Assembly: GCA_938028845.1 (NCBI GenBank)
Contig: CALIZJ010000181.1
Location: 1-8,343, forward strand
From: an uncultured Blautia sp.
Lineage (GTDB): Bacteria; Bacillota; Clostridia; Lachnospirales; Lachnospiraceae
DNA length: 8,343 bases
Direction of reading: 5' to 3'
A program made the translations under genes and the position numbers. The notes beneath the pieces were generated by a model, which was not told the DNA's origin, ran no database searches, and worked only from the letters and a program-made list of their open reading frames with translations. This document shows positions 1 through 6,354 of the stretch, one piece after another (the stretch's first letter is position 1; every line of letters begins with the position of its first letter).

Positions 1-654
1 TATCTTTATAACAGAACCTTGGGTACGGTGTGGGGCGCAAAGGGAGAATTTTTATCAAGTGCAAGACTGGATGATCTGCAATGCGCCTTTTCTTCCATGG
101 AAGGCTTTTTAAGGGCAGGGCGGGAAAACTCCATTGCTGTACACTGTGTGCTGGACAATGAAGAGGTAGGCAGCACCACCAGACAGGGCGCGGCTTCCAC
201 TTTCCTGAAAGACACCCTGCTGCGTATTCATACCGGGCTTGGAAGAAGTTATGAGGAATATCTGATGACCCTGGCAGGAAGCTTTATGATCTCTGCGGAT
301 AACGCCCATTCCGTTCATCCCAATTACGGGGATAAGGCGGACCCGGTCAATCATCCGGTGATGAACCGCGGAATCGTAATAAAATACAATGCAAACCAGA
401 AGTACTGTACAGACGCCATGTCTGCAGCCAGGTTCAAGGAAATCTGCCGAAAGGCAAATGTTCCATACCAGACCTTTGTAAACCGTTCGGATATGCCGGG
501 AGGTTCCACACTGGGAAACATAGCAAATACCCAGGTGGCGGTCAGCGCTGTGGATATCGGTCTTGCCCAGCTTGGCATGCATTCCCCTTATGAGACGGCA
601 GGAGTGCGGGATACCTGGTATCTCATCCAGGCAGCAAAAGAATTTTTTCAATGA
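1..654 (+). CDS. apeB: M18 family aminopeptidase, C-terminal half (5' end outside window)
   Basis: Zinc-dependent cytosolic metallo-aminopeptidase that removes N-terminal residues from peptides. The reading frame is open from base 1, so the start lies upstream. 217 residues are present, about half of the roughly 430 usual for the family. All metal-site motifs expected in this half are visible (fragment numbering): ARLDD with Asp24 as the likely bridging aspartate, DNEEVGS with the catalytic pair Glu54/Glu55, SADNAHSVHPNY with Asp100, and GMHSPYETAG with His194. DMPGGSTLGNI is also typical of M18. The DNEEVGS form points to the apeB/aspartyl-aminopeptidase branch rather than apeA, which is more divergent here. 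The gene ends in TGA at 652-654, and that stop overlaps an ATG at 651. It is probably the upstream member of the run continuing to 4455. Substrate preference cannot be read from the sequence. The family call is very secure; the symbol is less so. Confidence 0.95.
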   Translation, partial: YLYNRTLGTVWGAKGEFLSSARLDDLQCAFSSMEGFLRAGRENSIAVHCVLDNEEVGSTTRQGAASTFLKDTLLRIHTGLGRSYEEYLMTLAGSFMISADNAHSVHPNYGDKADPVNHPVMNRGIVIKYNANQKYCTDAMSAARFKEICRKANVPYQTFVNRSDMPGGSTLGNIANTQVAVSAVDIGLAQLGMHSPYETAGVRDTWYLIQAAKEFFQ

Positions 655-686
655 TCCTGGAGAAAAATAAGAAGGAAAAAGACAGC

Positions 687-691
687 AGGAG
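687..691 (+). promoter_or_regulatory. Ribosome binding site for the HAD gene
   Basis: AGGAG lies 10 bases before the ATG at 702. The in-frame ATG at 651 has no comparable purine-rich site, only GCAAAAG followed by a T run. This site is the main reason for choosing 702 as the start. Confidence 0.6.
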
Positions 692-701
692 TAAGCAAAA
701 G

Positions 702-1508
702 ATGAAGAAAAAAGCAGTATTTTTTGATGCAGACGGGACGGTCTGCGACATAGAAAAAGGAGTACCCCAAAGTGCTGTGGACGCCATCAGGACGCTTCGG
801 GAAAACGGCCATGAGGCGTGGCTTTGTACGGGAAGGAGCCGGGCTTTTGTGCCGGATTATCTGGAACGTATCCCGTTTACAGGCATGATAAGCGGCTGCG
901 GGACGACCATAGAAAAAGACGGCAGGAGGCTTTTTAACAGGGAGATGCCCTGCAGTGTGGCAGAACTTTCCGTAAAAGTGCTTAGAAAGTACGGACTTGT
1001 ACCGGTTATGGAAGGCGCGGATTATATGTACTATGACAAAGACGAGTATAACAACGAGGTGAACTGGTACTGCGATCTGATCACCCAGGCTCTTGGGGAT
1101 CGCTGGAAGCCCATTGCCGGAAATGAAGAGTGTATGCATATAAACAAGATCAGTGCGAAGATGATGCCTGGCTGTAAGGCTGAGGAGGCGGTAAAGGAGC
1201 TTTCTCCGTACTATGACGTGATCCGCCATGAGAGCGGCTCTTTTGCGGGAACCACACTGGAGTTGGTGCCTAAGGGATTTCATAAAGCGGTGGGAATCGC
1301 CGCAGTGATCCGTATTTTTTCTATTCCATGGGAGGACACAGTAGTCTTTGGAGACAGCAACAACGACCTTTCCATGTTTGAATATGCGGCAACAAAGGTG
1401 GCCATGGGAAACGGCTCGCCAAAAATAAAAGCATTGGCAGATTATATCACCGCAGATATGTTCCATTACGGAATCAGGGACGGACTTAGATATCTGGGAT
1501 TGATCTGA
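702..1508 (+). CDS. Cof-type HAD family hydrolase (class IIB sugar/nucleotide phosphatase)
   Basis: Predicted cytosolic Mg-dependent phosphatase of the haloacid dehalogenase superfamily, Cof subfamily, 268 residues, a normal length for the group. The four HAD motifs are in order: DADGT at residues 9-13 (Asp9 nucleophile, Asp11 acid/base), CTGRSR at 42-47 (Thr43), a lysine in the stretch VPKGFHKAVGI (probably Lys195), and GDSNND at 217-222 for Mg binding. The cap between motifs II and III (about residues 75-190) is the large C2 type. Cof-type members usually act on phosphosugars, nucleotides or flavin phosphates, and the cap does not reveal which. The start at 702 puts the nucleophile nine residues from the N-terminus, as is usual, and has AGGAG upstream. 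Starting at 651 would add a 17-residue, very lysine-rich extension. The gap to the aminopeptidase is 47 bases and to the next gene 18, so an operon is likely. Confidence 0.93.
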   Translation: MKKKAVFFDADGTVCDIEKGVPQSAVDAIRTLRENGHEAWLCTGRSRAFVPDYLERIPFTGMISGCGTTIEKDGRRLFNREMPCSVAELSVKVLRKYGLVPVMEGADYMYYDKDEYNNEVNWYCDLITQALGDRWKPIAGNEECMHINKISAKMMPGCKAEEAVKELSPYYDVIRHESGSFAGTTLELVPKGFHKAVGIAAVIRIFSIPWEDTVVFGDSNNDLSMFEYAATKVAMGNGSPKIKALADYITADMFHYGIRDGLRYLGLI

Positions 1509-1526
1509 CCGGAAAAGGAGGAGAAA

Positions 1527-1883
1527 ATGGTATTATTTGTAGAGTACCCGAAATGTACGACCTGTAAAAAGGCAAAAAAATGGCTTGAGGAAAACGGGGT
1601 GGAATTTACTGACCGCCATATAGCAGAGGAAAATCCCACCAAGGAGGAACTTACCGCCTGGTATCAGAAAAGCGGTCTGCCCCTGAAACGCTTTTTTAAT
1701 ACAAGCGGTTTAAAGTATAAAGAGCTTAATTTAAAGGACAAGCTTCCTTCCATGTCAGAAGAAGAGCAGTTAGAGCTTCTTTCCACAGACGGAATGCTGG
1801 TAAAGCGTCCGGTGCTTGTAGGAGAAGATTTTGTTACCACTGGCTTTAAAGAAGATACGTGGAAGGAATTATTGGGAAAGTAA
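1527..1883 (+). CDS. ArsC/Spx family protein (arsenate reductase-like thioredoxin fold)
   Basis: Small cytosolic protein of 118 residues in the ArsC/Spx/YffB family. It begins with a beta strand leading to CTTC, with Cys10 and Cys13 forming a CxxC motif in the place where Spx has its redox switch and ArsC its catalytic cysteine. It continues with KKAKKWLEENG, and later has KRP (Arg94-Pro95) matching the conserved cis-proline segment. The mid-region NTSG (58-61) sits where classical arsenate reductases carry an important arginine, so true arsenate reduction is doubtful. Alternatives are a glutathione- or thioredoxin-linked reductase, or a Spx-like regulator that contacts RNA polymerase; Spx itself is a little longer at about 131 residues. 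A strong AGGAGG at 1516-1521, five bases before the ATG, supports the start. It lies directly upstream of an oxygen-reducing flavodiiron protein, which favours a redox-related role. No ars repressor or efflux gene is nearby. Confidence 0.88.
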   Translation: MVLFVEYPKCTTCKKAKKWLEENGVEFTDRHIAEENPTKEELTAWYQKSGLPLKRFFNTSGLKYKELNLKDKLPSMSEEEQLELLSTDGMLVKRPVLVGEDFVTTGFKEDTWKELLGK

Positions 1884-1923
1884 GACAGGTATACAAAAAA
1901 ACAGAAAAGAGAGGGATGCAGGT

Positions 1924-4455
1924 ATGAAAACATTGGAATTAAGAGATGGATTTTACTGGGCAGGTATCGTGGATGACCAGTTAAGAGTATTTGATATTAT
2001 CATGTACACGGAATTTGGAACTACTTATAACTCCTATGTGTGGAAAGCGGGAGATAAGGTAGTGCTTTTCGAGACAGCCAAGGAAAAATTTTTTGATGAA
2101 TATCTGGATAAATTAAAAGAGCTGATCGATGTGACGAAGATTGACTATCTTATTGTGGACCATACGGAACCGGACCACGCAGGAAGCATTGAAAAGCTTT
2201 TGGATTACAGCCCGCAGATGAAGATTGTGGCTACCGGCTGTGCCATCGGATTTCTAAAAGAGATTGTAAACAGGGATTTCTGCTCCATTCCGGTGAAAGA
2301 TAACCAGAGGATGGAAATCGGCGGGAAGACTCTGCGCTTTTTGGTAGTGCCAAACCTTCACTGGCCGGATACCATGTATACGTATATTGAAGAGGAGCAG
2401 CTCCTTGTTACCTGTGATTCCTTTGGTTCCCACTATGGATTCCACGATGTGCTGGTAAGCAAAGTAACGGACCAGGAAGGATACATGCGTGCTGCGAAAT
2501 ATTATTTCGACTGCATTATCGGACCATTTAAACCTTACATGGAAAAGGCTCTCCAAAGAGTAAGGGAGCTGGATGTTACCATGATCTGTCCGGGACATGG
2601 ACCAGTTCTGGATGAGAAGATTGACTTTATGTATAATACCTACCAGCAGTGGTGCACAGTGGTAAATCCAAATAAGAGAAAGACGGTTGTTATCCCTTAT
2701 GTGAGCGCTTACGGTTATACAAAGCAGATCGCAGAAGAGATTACCAGAGGTATTACAGACAGCGGGGATATAGATGTCAGACTGTACGATATGGTGGAAG
2801 CGGACCAGGCAAAGGTTCTGGAGGAGCTGGGATACGCAGATGGAATCCTTTTCGGAACTCCGACGATCGTAGGCGAAGCCCTGAAACCAATCTGGGATCT
2901 GACCACATCCATTTTTGCGGGCACCCATGGGGGCAAGCTTGCCAGCGCGTTTGGAAGCTACGGCTGGAGCGGTGAGGGAGTGCCTCATATCTTGGAGCGC
3001 CTGCGCCAGTTAAAGATGCGTGTAGTAGACGGACTTAAGATCCGTTTTAAACCCAATGAGGTGAACCTGATAGATGCATATGAGTACGGCTATAACTTTG
3101 GCTGTATGCTCCTGGAAAAAGAAAATCCGAAAAAAACCAAAGGCACTCGCACATTGGTGAAATGTCTGGTCTGCGGCGAGATATTCGATTCTTCCCTGGA
3201 GGTATGTCCGGTCTGCGGTGTGGGAAAAGAAAACTTCGTTCCGGTGGATGCAGAGGAAACTTCCTATAGAAAAGATTCCGGAAACTTCTACCTTATCCTT
3301 GGAAACGGTGCGGCAGGTTTAAGCGCGGCAAAGGCTATCCGGGAGCGGGATATGACCGGTTCCATCGTGATGGTGTCCAACGAGCCATACAGTACCTATA
3401 ACCGTCCGATGCTGACGAAATCCATGGTATCCGAGCTGAACGCGGAAGAAATCGCTGTGGAGGATGCATCCTGGTATGAAAACAACCAGATTTATCAGAT
3501 CCTGGGAAAAGAAGTAAAAGAAATCCTCACAGACGTTAAAGAAGTGGAATTTACAGACAAAACAAAATTAAAATATACAAAGCTGATCTATGCTTTAGGT
3601 TCCGAATGTTTCATTCCTCCGATCAGCGGCTGGGATAAACCGGAAGTCGTTGCCATCCGCCGGATGTCTGACATAGAAAAGATAGAGAAGATGCTGGGCA
3701 GAGTAAACAATGTGGTCGTGATCGGCGGAGGCGTCCTGGGCTTAGAAGCTGCCTGGGAATTGAAAAAGGCCCATAAAAATGTCACTGTCCTGGAACTTGC
3801 TCCACAGATCATGGGACGCCAGCTGGATGAGACCGCAAGCGAGATGCTGACCTCTATCAGCGAAAGCAATGGAATAAAGATCCACACAGGCGTACAGATC
3901 GAATCTATTGAAGGGAACGAAGCGGTAACAGGCGTTAAGCTGTCCGACGGAAGGGTGTTTGACGCAGAGCTTGTGGTAGTTTCTGCCGGTGTCCGCGCAA
4001 ACACTGCCATTGCCGGGGCTGCAGGCGTGGAGACAAACAGAGGCGTGATCGTAAATGCGCAGATGGAAACGAATGTGCCTGGAATCTATGCATGCGGAGA
4101 CTGTGCAGAATATGACGGGATTAATTATGCGATCTGGCCCCAGGCACTGGAACAGGGAAAAGTTGCCGGAGCCAATGCTGCCGGAGAGAAGATCTCTTAT
4201 GAAACAGTATCAGCAGGCCTTTCCTTTAACGGCATGAACACAAGCCTGTTTGCTATCGGAGACAACGGAAAGAACCCGAACCTGATCTACCGTACAGTAG
4301 AGTTTAAGGATATGGGCAGAAAGCAGTATGAGAAGTATTACTTCTTAAACAACCGTCTTTGCGGCGCTATCCTGATCGGCGATACTTCCAAGATGGCATC
4401 CGTCACACAGGCAATAGAAGAAAAGAAAAATTATAAAGAATTATTTGCAGATTAA
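1924..4455 (+). CDS. Multidomain flavodiiron protein: diiron/flavodoxin core + short rubredoxin + NADH:rubredoxin oxidoreductase
   Basis: Predicted cytosolic NADH:O2 (possibly NO) oxidoreductase of 843 residues that carries a whole electron chain in one chain. Residues 1-250 are a metallo-beta-lactamase-like diiron domain with all seven ligands: His80, Glu82, Asp84, His85, His146, Asp165, His225. Residues 254-398 are a flavodoxin domain for FMN with phosphate loop SAYGYT (261-266). Residues 412-442 are a rubredoxin-like iron site with Cys414, Cys417, Cys428 and Cys431, only ten residues between the pairs, far closer than in classical rubredoxin. Residues 455-843 are a pyridine-nucleotide-disulfide-type oxidoreductase: FAD motif GNGAAG (460-465), NAD motif GGGVLG (601-606) with Glu624 at the end of strand two favouring NADH, and second FAD motif YACGD. 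The C-terminal 80 residues resemble the rubredoxin-binding domain. The layout matches class F flavodiiron proteins described in Clostridioides difficile. The ATG at 1924 follows GAGG at 1911-1914; an upstream in-frame extension overlaps the previous gene and is rejected. Confidence 0.95.
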   Translation: MKTLELRDGFYWAGIVDDQLRVFDIIMYTEFGTTYNSYVWKAGDKVVLFETAKEKFFDEYLDKLKELIDVTKIDYLIVDHTEPDHAGSIEKLLDYSPQMKIVATGCAIGFLKEIVNRDFCSIPVKDNQRMEIGGKTLRFLVVPNLHWPDTMYTYIEEEQLLVTCDSFGSHYGFHDVLVSKVTDQEGYMRAAKYYFDCIIGPFKPYMEKALQRVRELDVTMICPGHGPVLDEKIDFMYNTYQQWCTVVNPNKRKTVVIPYVSAYGYTKQIAEEITRGITDSGDIDVRLYDMVEADQAKVLEELGYADGILFGTPTIVGEALKPIWDLTTSIFAGTHGGKLASAFGSYGWSGEGVPHILERLRQLKMRVVDGLKIRFKPNEVNLIDAYEYGYNFGCMLLEKENPKKTKGTRTLVKCLVCGEIFDSSLEVCPVCGVGKENFVPVDAEETSYRKDSGNFYLILGNGAAGLSAAKAIRERDMTGSIVMVSNEPYSTYNRPMLTKSMVSELNAEEIAVEDASWYENNQIYQILGKEVKEILTDVKEVEFTDKTKLKYTKLIYALGSECFIPPISGWDKPEVVAIRRMSDIEKIEKMLGRVNNVVVIGGGVLGLEAAWELKKAHKNVTVLELAPQIMGRQLDETASEMLTSISESNGIKIHTGVQIESIEGNEAVTGVKLSDGRVFDAELVVVSAGVRANTAIAGAAGVETNRGVIVNAQMETNVPGIYACGDCAEYDGINYAIWPQALEQGKVAGANAAGEKISYETVSAGLSFNGMNTSLFAIGDNGKNPNLIYRTVEFKDMGRKQYEKYYFLNNRLCGAILIGDTSKMASVTQAIEEKKNYKELFAD

Positions 4456-4549
4456 AGAGGAAAATAAAGTTAGGAAGTAAATTCCCAAATCTGCGGATAT
4501 GACGCAGCCAACGTACTCCATAAGTAAAGTGCGTCAGAAGGAGGAGAAA
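4456..4549 (+). promoter_or_regulatory. Leader upstream of the alpha-glucosidase with two competing inverted repeats
   Basis: This 94-base gap has CTGCG (4491-4495) pairing with CGCAG (4503-4507) around a 7-base loop, and GACGCA (4501-4506) pairing with TGCGTC (4530-4535), with a nested TACT/AGTA (4514-4517 and 4523-4526). The two stems share bases 4503-4506, so they cannot form together. The second ends just before the ribosome binding site. No convincing sigma-A promoter, catabolite-response element or terminator was found. The stems are short and may be chance. Confidence 0.3.
4539..4544 (+). promoter_or_regulatory. Strong ribosome binding site for the alpha-glucosidase
   Basis: AGGAGG five bases before the ATG at 4550. 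An in-frame ATG at 4499 has no such site and would add 17 residues not expected for the family, so this site fixes the start. Confidence 0.8.
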
Positions 4550-6232
4550 ATGAAAAAAACATGGTGGAAAGAATCTGTAGTTTATCAAATTTATCCAAGA
4601 AGTTTCAAAGACAGCAATGGGGATGGAATCGGAGATCTGAACGGTATTACGGAAAAGATGGATTATTTAAAGGAATTAGGAATTGATGTGATCTGGCTGT
4701 CTCCGGTTTACGAGTCTCCTAATGATGATAATGGATATGATATCAGTAATTATCAGGAAATTATGAAGGATTTCGGAACAATGGAAGATTATGACCGGAT
4801 GCTCTCTGCTGCTCATGAGCGGGGAATCAAGATTGTGATGGACCTGGTGGTCAACCATACTTCTGATGAACATCCCTGGTTTGTGGAAAGCCGGAAATCC
4901 AGGAATAATCCGTACAGAGAATACTATATCTGGAGAGAGGGAAAAGACGGAAAGGAACCCAATAACTGGGGCTCTTGTTTTTCCGGATCCGCTTGGGAAT
5001 ATGATAAACAGACAGATATGTATTATCTCCACCTTTTTTCAAAAAAACAGCCGGATCTTAACTGGGATAATCCAAAGGTTAGAGAAGAAGTCTTCACTAT
5101 GATGGACTGGTGGTGCAAAAAGGGCATCGATGGATTCCGCATGGACGTTATTTCCATGATTTCCAAGGTACCCGGGCTTCCAGACGGAGAAATAGGAAAG
5201 AATGGATACGGAAGTTTTGGTCCCTATGTGTGCAACGGCCCTCATGTTCACGAATATCTTCAGGAGATGAACCAAAAGGTTCTTTCGAAATATGATCTTC
5301 TTACTGTGGGAGAGTGTTCAGGCGTTACAGTAGAGGAGGCTAAGAAATACGCCTCTCTGGATGGAAAGGAATTGAACATGGTCTTTCAGTTTGAACATAT
5401 GGATCTGGACGGAGGAGAGACCTTTAAGTGGAATGATAAAAAAATAGACCTTGTGGAATTAAAGCAGGTGCTTACTAAATGGCAGGTTTCTCTTATGGGA
5501 AAAGCCTGGAACAGTCTTTACTGGTGCAACCATGACCAGCCGAGAATGCTCTCCCGGCTTGGAAATGATTCAGATGAATACCGGGAGATTTCCGCAAAAA
5601 TGCTGGCTACCTGCCTGCACATGATGCAGGGAACGCCTTATGTATATCAAGGAGAAGAACTGGGAATGACCAATGTGCCTTTCGAAAAACTGGAAGATTT
5701 CCGGGACATTGAAAGTATAAACGCTTATCACGAGCTGGTAGGAGGAAAGGTTCTGGATGATGCCTCCATGATGAAATATCTGCGCTATAAGAGCAGAGAC
5801 AACGCCCGTACTCCTGTACAATGGGACGACAGTCCCAACGCAGGTTTTACCACAGGCACACCCTGGATCATGGTAAATCCTAATTATAAAAAAATCAACG
5901 CAAAAGATCAGCTCGCAAGAGAAGATTCCGTATTTCATTATTATCAAAAACTGATTGCCCTGCGCCACGAAAAAGACATTATCGTATATGGCGATTATGC
6001 CCTGCTCCTTCCGGAACATCCGGCGGTTTATGCCTATACAAGAAGTCTTGATGGGGAAATGCTTTTGGTACTGTGTAATTTCTCTGGGGAAGAGCAGGAT
6101 ATCCAGGCTCTTTGCGAAGATTATAAAGAAAAAGAAACAGAGCTGTGGATATCTAACTACGAGAACGCTTCTCTGTCACGTGGCAAGCTTCGTCCTTATG
6201 AGGCGGCTGTTTTCTATTTCCCGGCAAAATAG
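4550..6232 (+). CDS. GH13 alpha-glucosidase, oligo-1,6-glucosidase type
   Basis: Cytosolic glycoside hydrolase of 560 residues, the usual length for oligo-1,6-glucosidases and related GH13_31 enzymes. It should release glucose from the non-reducing ends of short alpha-glucosides such as isomaltose, panose or isomaltulose. The TIM barrel opens with WWKESVVYQIYPRSF and the calcium-binding loop DSNGDGIGD (21-29). Region I is DLVVNH (98-103). The nucleophile is Asp199 in GFRMDV, the acid/base Glu255 in GECSG, and the transition-state stabiliser Asp329 in NHDQPR. These numbers equal those I recall for the Bacillus cereus enzyme. Val200 right after the nucleophile is the residue linked to alpha-1,6 preference in this group; alpha-1,4 enzymes tend to have Ala or Thr. 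QPDLNW (168-173) is also typical. A C-terminal beta domain follows from about residue 480. No signal peptide is present, so its substrate must be imported. Trehalose-6-phosphate hydrolase is a close relative and cannot be excluded; no PTS or sugar transporter gene is adjacent in the window. Confidence 0.92.
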   Translation: MKKTWWKESVVYQIYPRSFKDSNGDGIGDLNGITEKMDYLKELGIDVIWLSPVYESPNDDNGYDISNYQEIMKDFGTMEDYDRMLSAAHERGIKIVMDLVVNHTSDEHPWFVESRKSRNNPYREYYIWREGKDGKEPNNWGSCFSGSAWEYDKQTDMYYLHLFSKKQPDLNWDNPKVREEVFTMMDWWCKKGIDGFRMDVISMISKVPGLPDGEIGKNGYGSFGPYVCNGPHVHEYLQEMNQKVLSKYDLLTVGECSGVTVEEAKKYASLDGKELNMVFQFEHMDLDGGETFKWNDKKIDLVELKQVLTKWQVSLMGKAWNSLYWCNHDQPRMLSRLGNDSDEYREISAKMLATCLHMMQGTPYVYQGEELGMTNVPFEKLEDFRDIESINAYHELVGGKVLDDASMMKYLRYKSRDNARTPVQWDDSPNAGFTTGTPWIMVNPNYKKINAKDQLAREDSVFHYYQKLIALRHEKDIIVYGDYALLLPEHPAVYAYTRSLDGEMLLVLCNFSGEEQDIQALCEDYKEKETELWISNYENASLSRGKLRPYEAAVFYFPAK

Positions 6233-6236
6233 TACG

Positions 6237-6249
6237 GGCGGTTCCCGCC
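6237..6249 (+). terminator. Short GC-rich hairpin after the alpha-glucosidase (weak terminator candidate)
   Basis: GGCGG-TTC-CCGCC forms a perfect 5-bp stem with a 3-base loop starting five bases after the stop codon. It is not followed by a T run (GCAGGAAAATGG comes next), so it is not a classical intrinsic terminator. It may be an mRNA 3'-end stabiliser or chance. Confidence 0.3.
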
Positions 6250-6276
6250 GCAGGAAAATGGATCCATACTGGGTTA

Positions 6277-6315
6277 TTGACGGGTTTTGACGGAAATTCC
6301 ATTCTATGGTATGAT
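6277..6315 (+). promoter_or_regulatory. Sigma-A promoter for the phosphatase gene, with repeated TTGACGG
   Basis: TTGACG (6287-6292) and TATGAT (6310-6315) are separated by exactly 17 bases, each matching five of six consensus positions. Transcription would start near 6322, giving a leader of about 32 bases. A second TTGACGG copy lies at 6277-6283, ten bases (about one helical turn) upstream of the -35 box, and might form part of an operator. Confidence 0.75.
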
Positions 6316-6342
6316 AAGATTCAGTGACAGATGATCCAGGAT

Positions 6343-6349
6343 GGAGGAG
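6343..6349 (+). promoter_or_regulatory. Ribosome binding site for the phosphatase
   Basis: GGAGGAG five bases before the ATG at 6355. The alternative in-frame ATG at 6331 lies only about nine bases after the predicted transcription start and has no purine-rich site, so 6355 is chosen. Confidence 0.75.
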
Positions 6350-6354
6350 CACTT

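Noticed and set aside
648..1466. Long open frame on the - strand opposite the HAD gene
   Set aside because: It is the antisense shadow of a gene with all four HAD motifs; its translation shows no recognisable domain and is rich in Cys, His and Phe runs.
1831..1923. Upstream in-frame extension of the flavodiiron gene
   Set aside because: It would overlap the end of the ArsC/Spx-like gene by 53 bases; the ATG at 1924 has a ribosome binding site and gives the family's usual N-terminus.
2254..2988. Open frame of about 244 codons on the - strand inside the flavodiiron gene
   Set aside because: Opposite a coding region with complete diiron and flavodoxin motifs; no recognisable family and no separate promoter or ribosome binding site noted.
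4473..4485. GGAA-GTAAA-TTCC inverted repeat after the flavodiiron gene as a terminator
   Set aside because: Only a 4-bp AT-rich stem with no following T run.
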